Of a DNA stretch of 64,000 nt, positions 25,024-32,764 are shown one piece after another. The notes beneath the pieces were generated by a model. It was not told the origin of the DNA. It was given only the letters and a program-made list of their open reading frames with translations, and did no database searches. Within the stretch, counting starts at the first letter, position 1. Every line of letters begins with the position of its first letter. A program made the translations under genes and the position numbers. Origin of the DNA: an uncultured Flavobacteriales bacterium (GTDB lineage: Bacteria; Bacteroidota; Bacteroidia; Flavobacteriales_D; Parvicellaceae); the NCBI GenBank assembly GCA_913030835.1, contig CAJWDP010000001.1, positions 62,001 through 126,000 on the forward strand, written 5' to 3'.

Positions 25024-26823
25024 TTGACAGCCTTTATTAACAAACCAGATTTTCTAAGCACACTCCCGGATAAACCAGGGGTGTATAAGCACATAGGTGA
25101 AGGTGGGGTGCTGTTATATGTCGGAAAGGCAAAAAGCATAAAAAAGCGTGTGTCCAGTTACTTTTACAATCAAAAGCAGAATGGAAAAACACGTATGTTA
25201 ATCAGTCGTATAATTGATGTCCAATATATCGTTGTTGAAGATGATTTTGAGGCCCTATTGCTCGAAAATTCATTGATCAAGAAATACAAGCCCAAATACA
25301 ATATCCAGCTGAAAGACGACAAAACCTACCCTTGGATCAAAATTACTGACGAACGATTTCCACGGGTTTTCTCTACCAGAAGCATCACCAAGCAAGACGG
25401 AAAGTACTTTGGGCCATACGCTTCAGTGAAACTAATGAACACATTACTTGACCTGATTCGTCAATTGTACCCAATAAGGACTTGCTCCTTTCATCTTTCG
25501 GAGGAAAATATATCATCCGGTAAATACAAAGAATGCCTTGAATATCATTTGCAAAATTGCAAGGCCCCATGTGTGGGCTGGCAAACGGATTTAGAATACG
25601 AAAAAGACATAGATAGCATAAGAAAAATTATTCAGGGAAATCTTGGTTCCATACTTGAAGAGCTCCAAGGTAGGATGAACATAGCGGCGAAGAATCTTGA
25701 ATATGAAAAGGCACAAGTGCTGAAGGAAAAAATTGCCCTGTTAAAAAAATATCGCGCCAAATCAACAGTTGTCAATCCAAGCATAAAAAACAGCGATGTA
25801 TTCACTATCATTTCTGATGCTCAAACAGCTTTTGTCAATTACTTGAAAGTTCATAATGGAGCGATCATTCAGGGGCACAGTGTTGAAATAAAAAGAAAGC
25901 TGGAAGAAAAGGAGCAAGACATGCTTGCTTATGCCATTATCGATATTCGGGAAAAAGTGTTTAGCGAATCAAAAGTAATTTACACCAATATCCCTGTTGA
26001 TCTCCCAACAAATGAAATTGTGATCATTTGCCCAAAAAGAGGTGATAAAAAAGCTTTGGTTGACCTATCCGTTAAAAACGCAAACTATTTTCGTTTGGAT
26101 CGATTAAAAAATCAAAGAATTACAGACCCGGAGAAGCATAGCTCAAGAATCCTGGAAACTATAAAGCACGATCTACGGTTAAGCGAATTGCCCGAACACA
26201 TTGAATGTTTCGATAATTCCAATTTTCAGGGGAAAGAAGCTGTTGCTGCATGTGTGGTTTTTAGGAATGCAAGGCCGTCGAAGAAAGAATATAGAAACTT
26301 CATTATTAAATCGGTTGATGGCCCCGATGACTATGCCAGCATGGAGGAGGTCGTTTTTCGAAGATACCGGCGAATGCTGGAAGAAAAGAATTCGTTGCCA
26401 CAACTTATCATTATCGACGGAGGCAAAGGCCAGTTGAGCTCCGCCTTAAAAAGTCTCGAAAAGCTAAACCTTCGGGGGCAAATTGCAGTCGTAGGTGTTG
26501 CCAAAAGATTGGAGGAAATCTATTTCCCAGATGATCCATTACCACTTTATCTGGATAAAAGATCTGAGTCACTCAAGACAATTCAGCATTTACGAAACGA
26601 GGCACATCGTTTTGGAATTTCACATCACAGAAAACGAAGAAGTAATCATGCCATTTCTTCTGAGCTAACAAAAATTAAAGGAATCGGACCAAAAACACAA
26701 GAAGTGTTGATGATGAATTTCAAATCTATAAAGCGATTGAAAGATGCTTCGTTTCATGAAATAGAAAACATCATTGGGACCAAGAAAGCAAAAATTATTT
26801 GGTCTTATTTCCACGGAAGCTAG
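25024..26823 (+). CDS. uvrC: Excinuclease ABC subunit C
   Basis: 599-residue nucleotide-excision repair nuclease that makes both incisions with UvrAB. It starts at TTG 25024, the only start after an in-frame stop at 25003. Domains: GIY-YIG nuclease (about 13-95, PGVYKHI and LLYVGKAKSIKKR), a cysteine pair (CLEYHLQNCKAPC), the UVR/UvrB-binding helix (about 205-240, NLEYEKAQVLKEKI), an RNase H-like nuclease (ECFDNSNFQG and the following IIIDGGKGQ) and C-terminal helix-hairpin-helix (KIKGIGPKTQEVL). It converges with gpsA and the two share CTAG at their stops. It diverges from the light-regulator gene. Confidence 0.97.
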   Translation: MTAFINKPDFLSTLPDKPGVYKHIGEGGVLLYVGKAKSIKKRVSSYFYNQKQNGKTRMLISRIIDVQYIVVEDDFEALLLENSLIKKYKPKYNIQLKDDKTYPWIKITDERFPRVFSTRSITKQDGKYFGPYASVKLMNTLLDLIRQLYPIRTCSFHLSEENISSGKYKECLEYHLQNCKAPCVGWQTDLEYEKDIDSIRKIIQGNLGSILEELQGRMNIAAKNLEYEKAQVLKEKIALLKKYRAKSTVVNPSIKNSDVFTIISDAQTAFVNYLKVHNGAIIQGHSVEIKRKLEEKEQDMLAYAIIDIREKVFSESKVIYTNIPVDLPTNEIVIICPKRGDKKALVDLSVKNANYFRLDRLKNQRITDPEKHSSRILETIKHDLRLSELPEHIECFDNSNFQGKEAVAACVVFRNARPSKKEYRNFIIKSVDGPDDYASMEEVVFRRYRRMLEEKNSLPQLIIIDGGKGQLSSALKSLEKLNLRGQIAVVGVAKRLEEIYFPDDPLPLYLDKRSESLKTIQHLRNEAHRFGISHHRKRRSNHAISSELTKIKGIGPKTQEVLMMNFKSIKRLKDASFHEIENIIGTKKAKIIWSYFHGS

Positions 26824-27815
26824 GCCAGCTTTTCGGAAAGTTGTCGCATCTCGCTTATTGCAGGGGTGTCTTCATATAGAACGTTGAATACTGCTTCCGT
26901 AATTGGCAGGTTGACCTTGTATTTCTGATTGAGATCCATTACACACTTTACCGCATAATACCCTTCTGCTACCATCCTCATTTCGGCCATGGTTGCCTTC
27001 ACGGAATAACCCCTTCCTATAAAGTTTCCAAACCTTCTATTCCGGCTGTGTAAAGAATATCCTGTCACCAACAGGTCCCCCAAATAGGCAGAGCACTTAA
27101 CATCCCTGTGAACCGGGCTAATCTTGTCAACAAACCTCTCCATTTCCTGAATGGCGTTGCTCAAAAGAACCGCCTGAAAGTTGTCTCCATAACCTAAGCC
27201 ATGGCAGATGCCGGAGGCAATTGCAAATACATTTTTTAGAATTGCTCCCACCTCTGTTCCATAAAGATCATCTGTTACTGTCGTTTTTATATATCTGCAA
27301 CTCAAGGCTTCTGCAACTGCCGCAGCAAGCGATTTATCCGGACAACCAATTGTTAAGTAGGACAGCCGCTCCATAGCCACCTCTTCTGCATGACATGGCC
27401 CACTAATCATTCCTATTTTATTATCGGGGATTCCCCAACTATTCGACAAGTAGGAGGCTGGAATTTCATTTGTTTCAGGTATAATTCCCTTAATTGCTGA
27501 AAAGATTACTTTTCCTTTAAAGTCTGATTTGGAAATGGGAAGAAGCACATCTTGAAGAAAAGCTGAAGGAATTGCGAGGATCAGAATATCCGATTTTCTT
27601 ACCGTTTCCTGAATATCCGTTGAAAGCCATAATTGGTCAGGGTTGAATTCTACGGAACGTATGTACTTTGGATTATGGCGATGCTCTTTTATGTGTTGAA
27701 CTGACTTTTCGCTGCGCATCCACCAACTCACTTTGGATTGGTTCGAGCAGAGCATTTTTACAATCGCAGTAGCCCAGCTTCCTCCTCCAATTACTCCAAA
27801 ATGATTTTCAGACAT
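26820..27815 (-). CDS. gpsA: Glycerol-3-phosphate dehydrogenase [NAD(P)+]
   Basis: 331-residue cytoplasmic enzyme reducing dihydroxyacetone phosphate to sn-glycerol-3-phosphate for phospholipid synthesis. It has the N-terminal GGGSWATAI motif (residues 10-18), GPCHAEEVA, and the catalytic-lysine region GTEVGAILKNVFAIASGICHGLGYGDN (cited in parts: GAILKNVFA, GYGDN). The ATG at 27815 is four bases after a -7 box, so a leaderless mRNA is possible. Its stop overlaps the uvrC stop in CTAG. Confidence 0.95.
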   Translation of the reverse strand: MSENHFGVIGGGSWATAIVKMLCSNQSKVSWWMRSEKSVQHIKEHRHNPKYIRSVEFNPDQLWLSTDIQETVRKSDILILAIPSAFLQDVLLPISKSDFKGKVIFSAIKGIIPETNEIPASYLSNSWGIPDNKIGMISGPCHAEEVAMERLSYLTIGCPDKSLAAAVAEALSCRYIKTTVTDDLYGTEVGAILKNVFAIASGICHGLGYGDNFQAVLLSNAIQEMERFVDKISPVHRDVKCSAYLGDLLVTGYSLHSRNRRFGNFIGRGYSVKATMAEMRMVAEGYYAVKCVMDLNQKYKVNLPITEAVFNVLYEDTPAISEMRQLSEKLA

Positions 27816-27819
27816 GTGT

Positions 27820-27849
27820 CAAAATTAGGCATAATGAAAAGAAACACAA
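27820..27849 (-). promoter_or_regulatory. gpsA promoter four bases from the start codon
   Basis: Minus strand: TTG (27849-27847), 19-base spacer, TAATTTTG (27827-27820), then ACAC and the gpsA ATG (27815). The -7 box so near the ATG implies transcription starts at or next to the start codon. Confidence 0.6.
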
Positions 27850-27872
27850 TACGAATTAACCCTAGAAAAAAT

Positions 27873-28244
27873 CTACGACTTGAGCCACTCAATGGCTTCC
27901 GTCTTGTCTAAAAAATTCTTGATCAGTCGGCCTCTGTTTCCAGAAACCAAGGTTATCACGTCATTAGGGTTGCCACCACTCACATTGTGAATTACAGCTG
28001 TCTTCATTGAATGGAGCTGAGAATTTACCACTTTCTCACCTATCGTGAACTGATTAATCAATTCCATTGGTCTGATAATTTTCCTCAGGTCAATAATAAG
28101 TCTCGAATAATTAGCGTCTTTGTTTGCTGCCTCCATATGTTCGATGCATTGCATACGCATTTGGTAACTGTCCTGACCAGCGTGGAATTCCACAACAATA
28201 AGTTCGTTTTCTTCGTCTATTTGAATTTCAAATGGAGGAATCAT
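27873..28244 (-). CDS. STAS/SpoIIAA-like protein, unknown
   Basis: 123 residues with alternating strands and helices: IQIDEENELIVVEFHAG (in parts), SRLIIDLRKI and KTAVIHNVSGGNPNDVITLV. The pattern resembles SpoIIAA/STAS-like domains found as single proteins in Bacteroidota. No phospho-serine motif is evident. It has its own -7 box (TACCTTTG at 28280-28273, minus) 29 bases upstream, directly after the terminator of the preceding gene, so it is probably transcribed alone or with gpsA. Confidence 0.65.
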   Translation of the reverse strand: MIPPFEIQIDEENELIVVEFHAGQDSYQMRMQCIEHMEAANKDANYSRLIIDLRKIIRPMELINQFTIGEKVVNSQLHSMKTAVIHNVSGGNPNDVITLVSGNRGRLIKNFLDKTEAIEWLKS

Positions 28245-28272
28245 GTCGAAAATAAATTTTTTGAATGTATAA

Positions 28273-28280
28273 CAAAGGTA
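28273..28280 (-). promoter_or_regulatory. -7 box of the STAS-like gene
   Basis: Minus strand TACCTTTG matches TAnnTTTG, 28 bases before the ATG at 28244. The region where a -33 element should be is occupied by a terminator hairpin. Confidence 0.45.
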
Positions 28281-28282
28281 AA

Positions 28283-28312
28283 AAAAAGCCAGGTCCCATC
28301 TCCTGGCTTTTT
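28283..28312 (-). terminator. Intrinsic terminator after the spermidine-synthase-like gene
   Basis: AAAAAGCCAGG-TCCCATCT-CCTGGCTTTTT: an 11-base-pair stem with an eight-base loop, AT runs at both ends, 135 bases after the stop at 28448. It can work in both directions. Confidence 0.7.
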
Positions 28313-28447
28313 ATTATCCTTCAACCTAGTTTATCAACAAATTTTATTTGTTCTAAGTCAGAAGTGTGTGAAAACTAACTAACACAATTTGTACTTCACA
28401 ATACTATGACATGGATAGTGAACTATGCGGTTGCCCAGAAAAAAAAT

Positions 28448-30004
28448 TTATCGGATTTTCTCTCGAATGAAACTCTTCGTGAAGCTCTCATTCACCCCCT
28501 TTCTCCATTCAACGGCGCAGTCTACGTACATTTTTTCAAGAACGGGAATGTCGTCTTTTAGCACGACGGTGTTAGTTGTGTCGAGAGTTTCCGGCTCAAC
28601 GAAATACCTGGTCAGATCACCCAACGGGTTAAGTCCGGGCTCTGTGTACTCAGATTTAGTAAAGTCTTTTTTATCTGTGCATGCCAAAAGTATAAGGTTC
28701 CTCGCGCCTTCTGCTCCTGGTGTCACCAACAGTTTTGTGTCAAATCCTGCCGCATTGAAGGTTCTGAATACCGATCTTCCAGATCTGCCGAGTTTCCCGG
28801 TTAAGTATCCATAAAAATTCATTATTACCATGCCTCCCTCATTCAGTCTATTTTTCATCATTTTGAACGCTTCCACACTGATCATCTGAGTCGGCGGAGT
28901 TTCACTGTGAAATAAATCCAATGCAATGAGGTCGTACTTGTTTTTTGTGGTGTTGATGAAATGTCTTCCGTCATCAACTGTTATGGGCACTTTCGAATCA
29001 AGCGAAAAGAGTCTTTGTGTAACATCGACTATTCTTTCATCTAATTCTACCGCTTCCACATTGTACCCCAATCTTTGAAACTGCTTTACAAGTGTTCCTC
29101 CACCTAATCCTAACAAAAGCACGTCCGATCCAGCTGGAAACACAGAAGCTGCCGAAGGCATGTAATACGACCAGTCCCACAACGAATATTCTGGATTTTT
29201 TTTGTCAATTATACTTTGAGCCGTATTGTTCACGTATAGGATCCGCGCTTCTCGCGCACCCCTAGTGTATGTTGTAAACATCTGATCTACAACTTTTACC
29301 TGCCCCAATATCCCCTCGGAACTATACACCACTTTGTATTTTCTCGAGTTGTATTCCTTTTGTCCGAAGTAGCCTGCCAAACATACGCTGAGAAGAGCGA
29401 CACTCAAAATTCCTGGAATGGATTTTTTCATCTTAAATAGTCCGATACTTGAAAGTGATATCAGTACTGTCCCGAAAAAGACCGCTGGCATATCAACACC
29501 AAAGTTGGGCAACAGATAAAAACCCATCAAAAAGGTGCTGATAATTCCTCCAAAAGTTGATATTGCATAGACTGATCCGGCCATTTTGCCCGCACGACCT
29601 GAATTCTTGTTTAAGGCGTTAATGATCATGGGCGATGTCATTCCAAATAAAACTAGCTGAGGAAACATAAAGACAATTAGCGATAAAACCGTACCCGTTT
29701 GAACGGAGTAATCTATAAACTTTGGCATAATCCATCTCCCTGTTGTTGGCATGAACGCAAGCAGCGTCCCTGCAATAGCTAAAATCATAAATACATAGTT
29801 GTCCTTTTTTCTTCCAGACAACACTCCTCCAAGATAATAGCCTATCATAAGTCCGCCTAAAGTGACCCCCAGGACCCCGGACCAAGCATACAATGAACTG
29901 CCAAAATATACGCCTAGTTGCTTGGCGCCGAGCAATTCACACACCATAACTGCAGCACCTTCAACAAATGCCAACAGCAACAAAAACCAACCTGAATTCT
30001 TCAT
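28448..30004 (-). CDS. Membrane protein fused to a spermidine-synthase-like domain
   Basis: 518 residues from ATG 30004 (TTG 30013 is less likely). The N-terminal half holds about six or seven membrane helices (MKNSGWFLLLLAFVEGA, GVLGVTLGGLMIGYYLGG and following). The C-terminal half is a polyamine-synthase-like Rossmann domain with VLLLGLGGGTLVKQF, AVELDERIVDV and DLFHSE. Such fused proteins are widespread and often misannotated as spermidine synthases; the real substrate is unknown. It is followed by a terminator and is likely monocistronic. Confidence 0.8.
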   Translation of the reverse strand: MKNSGWFLLLLAFVEGAAVMVCELLGAKQLGVYFGSSLYAWSGVLGVTLGGLMIGYYLGGVLSGRKKDNYVFMILAIAGTLLAFMPTTGRWIMPKFIDYSVQTGTVLSLIVFMFPQLVLFGMTSPMIINALNKNSGRAGKMAGSVYAISTFGGIISTFLMGFYLLPNFGVDMPAVFFGTVLISLSSIGLFKMKKSIPGILSVALLSVCLAGYFGQKEYNSRKYKVVYSSEGILGQVKVVDQMFTTYTRGAREARILYVNNTAQSIIDKKNPEYSLWDWSYYMPSAASVFPAGSDVLLLGLGGGTLVKQFQRLGYNVEAVELDERIVDVTQRLFSLDSKVPITVDDGRHFINTTKNKYDLIALDLFHSETPPTQMISVEAFKMMKNRLNEGGMVIMNFYGYLTGKLGRSGRSVFRTFNAAGFDTKLLVTPGAEGARNLILLACTDKKDFTKSEYTEPGLNPLGDLTRYFVEPETLDTTNTVVLKDDIPVLEKMYVDCAVEWRKGVNESFTKSFIREKIR

Positions 30005-30065
30005 AAGTACCAACCCAATTCTAGGGACTTAATGGTAAACGTAAACAAAATATATCTACAAAATA

Positions 30066-30093
30066 AAAGAGCTTCAATTAATTGAAGCTCTTT
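30066..30093. terminator. Perfect 28-bp palindrome, probable terminator
   Basis: AAAGAGCTTCAATT followed by its exact reverse complement: a 14-base-pair arm with no unpaired loop in DNA. As RNA it folds to a stem closed by AAUU. On the minus strand it begins 12 bases after the stop of a short ORF (30106-30213) and ends in TTTTATTTTG, a T-rich tail, which suits a terminator for that remnant gene. Confidence 0.6.
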
Positions 30094-30105
30094 GTCCTGC
30101 TAGCT

Positions 30106-30213
30106 TTAGTTAGCAGCATTGGAATAATAGGCGATGATCGAAATGACGTCTGATATTATCTCGTCCTTTCCGACCAAAGGATTTCCATCCTTTTTGGTTA
30201 GGGTGTAACCGCA
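30106..30213 (-). pseudogene. Possible C-terminal gene remnant before a palindrome terminator
   Basis: In the 343-base gap between two divergent genes (30005-30347) the minus strand has a 35-codon open stretch reading GYTLTKKDGNPLVGKDEI then ISDVISIIAYYSNAAN and a TAA. It has no start codon and is closed upstream by two TGA codons, but its composition is protein-like, and the palindrome follows 12 bases on. An overlapping frame (30110-30220) begins with three ATGs but encodes an Arg-rich, less natural peptide ending FQCC. I read the first as the tail of a decayed gene. No family is recognised. Confidence 0.35.
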
Positions 30214-30288
30214 TCATCATATAAATCCTATAACCCGTGAGAAGATAAAGTTATTGGACTTATTCTGTAATGACACCAATATCGCTGG

Positions 30289-30321
30289 TTTGGGTTGCCT
30301 ACAATTTCTTTTGTAAATTTG
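30289..30321 (+). promoter_or_regulatory. Promoter of the lipoprotein-sigma-antisigma unit
   Basis: TTTG (30289-30292), 21-base spacer, TAAATTTG (30314-30321). Transcription would start near 30327, about 20 bases before ATG 30348. It supports that start over an in-frame one at 30270 that lies upstream of the promoter. Confidence 0.6.
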
Positions 30322-30347
30322 AACTTATCAAAAATCATTCCCCCACT

Positions 30348-31004
30348 ATGAAAGCTGTATCCCTACTTATATTTGCGTTTGCGTTCTTGGTGCTCGGATC
30401 ATGTAACCGAAAATGGAAGCAACCAACCAACTGTACATTCGAAATGAGTTACGTCGATGACAATGCCTCTGCTAAAAACGATGTTTCAGCAGCGTTATAC
30501 TTTACCGAATCTCTTGACTTTATGGGCTCGCGTGAGGAGGCTGGAGATGTATTTCTATCCAAATCCGTGAACAAACAAATAAACGGCAATTCAACTGAAA
30601 CAATCAATTTTGATTTGCCGCAGGGTACGTATTCATCACTTTCCGCTACCCTCACTTTGTCTAGAACATCCGGAGCTGCACATTCGATCAGAATTCTCGG
30701 AAAGCATTATTTCGACGACGGCAGTTTTAGCAACTTTCAATTCGACATTGACACTGAAGTTACCATCAGCGGAACTTGCAAAGAGGCTAACGGTACAAAT
30801 ACTGTAGTTCTATCCAGGAAAATTGACAGAAATGCGAGAATGGATTTTAATCTGAATGCCCTGTTGGACGAAATACCCGAGTCATATTGGATCAACGCAG
30901 CTGCAGGATCCGGTACGATAGTGGTGGACAGTCATTCCAATTCTTCGTTGTATCTTTACGTCATAACACAACTCTCTAATTATCTGGAGATTCGATTTTT
31001 GTAA
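30348..31004 (+). CDS. Lipoprotein of unknown function upstream of an ECF sigma factor
   Basis: 218 residues from ATG 30348. Lipoprotein signal MKAVSLLIFAFAFLVLGSC with lipobox LGSC (16-19). The mature part is beta-rich: CTFEMSYVDD, INFDLPQGTYSSLSATLTL and FQFDIDTEVTISGTC are strand-like and contain a periodic pattern resembling DUF4382-type domains. It ends three bases before the GTG start of the sigma gene. It could be a cell-envelope sensor or an output of the sigma system; no motif decides. Confidence 0.7.
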   Translation: MKAVSLLIFAFAFLVLGSCNRKWKQPTNCTFEMSYVDDNASAKNDVSAALYFTESLDFMGSREEAGDVFLSKSVNKQINGNSTETINFDLPQGTYSSLSATLTLSRTSGAAHSIRILGKHYFDDGSFSNFQFDIDTEVTISGTCKEANGTNTVVLSRKIDRNARMDFNLNALLDEIPESYWINAAAGSGTIVVDSHSNSSLYLYVITQLSNYLEIRFL

Positions 31005-31007
31005 CCA

Positions 31008-31589
31008 GTGAGGTTAATTGTAAATAGTGATTCCCATCTAATCAAGCAATGCATTCGTGGCAACAAGAAAGCTCAGTTTGACCTATACGATCGTTATAAG
31101 GTGAAAATGTTTAAAGTTTGTTTGGGATACTCTACAGACCGAGAAATGGCTCAAGACATGCTGCAAGAGGGGTTCATCCGTGTGTTCAACAACATTTCCA
31201 GCTACAAACAAAAAGGTAGTTTTGATGGATGGGTAAGACGCGTATTTGTGAACAGCTGCCTGAATTACATTCGAAGTAACAAAGTTGGCACGTACGTCTG
31301 CCTCGAAAAGGATGATGTTATTGAGCCACATTTGGATCACAGTGTAAATGCTGCAATTGACAGCTTGGACACTAGCGATTTCGAAATGATCATCTCGAAA
31401 CTCCCGTTGGGCTACAGGACAATACTTAACTTATTCTTTGTCGAGGGTTACACGCATGAGGAGATCGCACAGAATCTTGAAATCTCAATAGGCACGTCAA
31501 AATCTCAGTTGTCTAAAGCAAAACAAAAGCTTAAAACCAACATAAAAGACTATTTCGATCAGGAATCCCTTTTGGCTTATGCAAAATAA
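31008..31589 (+). CDS. ECF-type sigma-70 factor
   Basis: 193-residue ECF sigma factor starting with GTG 31008, three bases after the lipoprotein stop. Region 2 is at about 22-90 (YDRYKVKMFKVCLGYSTDREMAQDMLQEGFIRVF in parts; WVRRVFVNSCLNYIRS) and region 4 at about 125-180 (LPLGYRTILNLFFVEGYTHEEIAQNLEISIGTSKSQLSKAKQ in parts). It overlaps by 11 bases with the following membrane protein, the usual place of a cognate anti-sigma factor. Confidence 0.94.
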   Translation: MRLIVNSDSHLIKQCIRGNKKAQFDLYDRYKVKMFKVCLGYSTDREMAQDMLQEGFIRVFNNISSYKQKGSFDGWVRRVFVNSCLNYIRSNKVGTYVCLEKDDVIEPHLDHSVNAAIDSLDTSDFEMIISKLPLGYRTILNLFFVEGYTHEEIAQNLEISIGTSKSQLSKAKQKLKTNIKDYFDQESLLAYAK

Positions 31590-32703
31590 CAAACTGGAAA
31601 ATTGGTATAAGTCGTCTTTTGAGGCGATAAAAGGAAAGCCTGTTCCGGACGTTTGGGGTGAGATCGAGTCCAAGATCCCAAATAAGAGTAGAAATTATCT
31701 ATTTCCTATTGTTTCGTCTATAGTCCCAATCGCGATTGTTTTATTCGTCTGGCATGGATGGCATTCAAAATATCAGGATTACACACCAAGAAATGCTTTT
31801 TTTCAGGCAGCTTCAACTCCTCTCTTGTCATTAGATCAAGCTCCGGCAAACAACTTTATTGCACAAAAACCCAGTAACCGAACGGGTTATTCTTCATTTG
31901 GGCAAGCTGAATATAAGTCGCGCAGTACAAAGAAGAATAAGCATGTATCATCCCGGATAGCTGTCGAAAATAGTAAGTCGTCTGAACATGTTGTGGAGGC
32001 ACGATCTTCGGGTTTGATTGTCAATGAAGACTCCCGATTGCAATATGCACAGGTATTATCTCCTTCTCTTCTAACCGCGGATAATAGCGTCTCCATTGCG
32101 AAATCAAACTGTCGCGAAACCGAAACAAAAATTGATAGAAACCGATATTTTGGGGCCAATGTTGGCGTTGGTAACGTGACTATTCTAAATAACGCTTTTC
32201 GCAAAGGAATGGACCCGGAAGCCCTAACGACAAATGAGCTTTATATAAAGCCTTCGTTTTCTTTACTGTATGGACAAAAAATAGGGAGTTCAACATATCT
32301 CGAGATTTCTGCTTTCAGGACTAACATGGGACAGGCAATTTCAAGTTATGACGAAGGTGAGTTCACAACCTCCCAGCAAAACTTAAACTACGTTGGAATT
32401 GGAGCAGGTCTTGTAAAATACAAATCCGGAAAAACCCATTTTACACCCTACTACGGGGCGAACTTAGGGGGTAGATTTTTACTCGAATCCAATGCGGCAA
32501 ATCAACCCGTTGCATTTACGAAACTAGACCTTGCTGTTGGGTTAAAAGGGGGGCTTAGTTATGAATTAAATGGGTTTTTGCTAAACGCAGGTTTGGCATC
32601 AAGTGTAAGCCTGCTCAATATAGGAGGGCAGTCACAAATCAACTCACAAACATCTCGAAATCTCTCCGCCGGATTTGAGGTTTCTGTGTGCAAATTATTT
32701 TAA
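31579..32703 (+). CDS. Putative anti-sigma protein with a beta-barrel-like C-terminus
   Basis: 374 residues. The N-terminus (1-50) is a short soluble segment with WYKSSFEAIKGKPVPDVWGEIESKI, typical of Bacteroidota anti-sigma/outer-membrane fusions, followed by one membrane helix (about 52-69, LFPIVSSIVPIAIVLFVW). A Ser/Lys-rich linker (80-170) leads to a C-terminal part (about 190-374) made of alternating hydrophobic strands with Gly/Asn turns (FGANVGVGNVTI, YYGANLGGRFLLES, SAGFEVSVCKLF), like PorT-type outer-membrane barrels. It overlaps the sigma gene by 11 bases, so it is probably its regulator. Confidence 0.65.
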   Translation: MQNNKLENWYKSSFEAIKGKPVPDVWGEIESKIPNKSRNYLFPIVSSIVPIAIVLFVWHGWHSKYQDYTPRNAFFQAASTPLLSLDQAPANNFIAQKPSNRTGYSSFGQAEYKSRSTKKNKHVSSRIAVENSKSSEHVVEARSSGLIVNEDSRLQYAQVLSPSLLTADNSVSIAKSNCRETETKIDRNRYFGANVGVGNVTILNNAFRKGMDPEALTTNELYIKPSFSLLYGQKIGSSTYLEISAFRTNMGQAISSYDEGEFTTSQQNLNYVGIGAGLVKYKSGKTHFTPYYGANLGGRFLLESNAANQPVAFTKLDLAVGLKGGLSYELNGFLLNAGLASSVSLLNIGGQSQINSQTSRNLSAGFEVSVCKLF

Positions 32704-32764
32704 GATCTCAAAAGGGTCTTTAGTTAGCTTTTAGTAGAGTTCCTAAGCACAGAGAGTGCTCGCA

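Noticed and set aside
28011-28382. 123-residue plus-strand frame with hydrophobic segments
   Set aside because: It is antisense to the STAS-like gene and then runs through its promoter and a terminator; the opposite frame has the protein-like composition.
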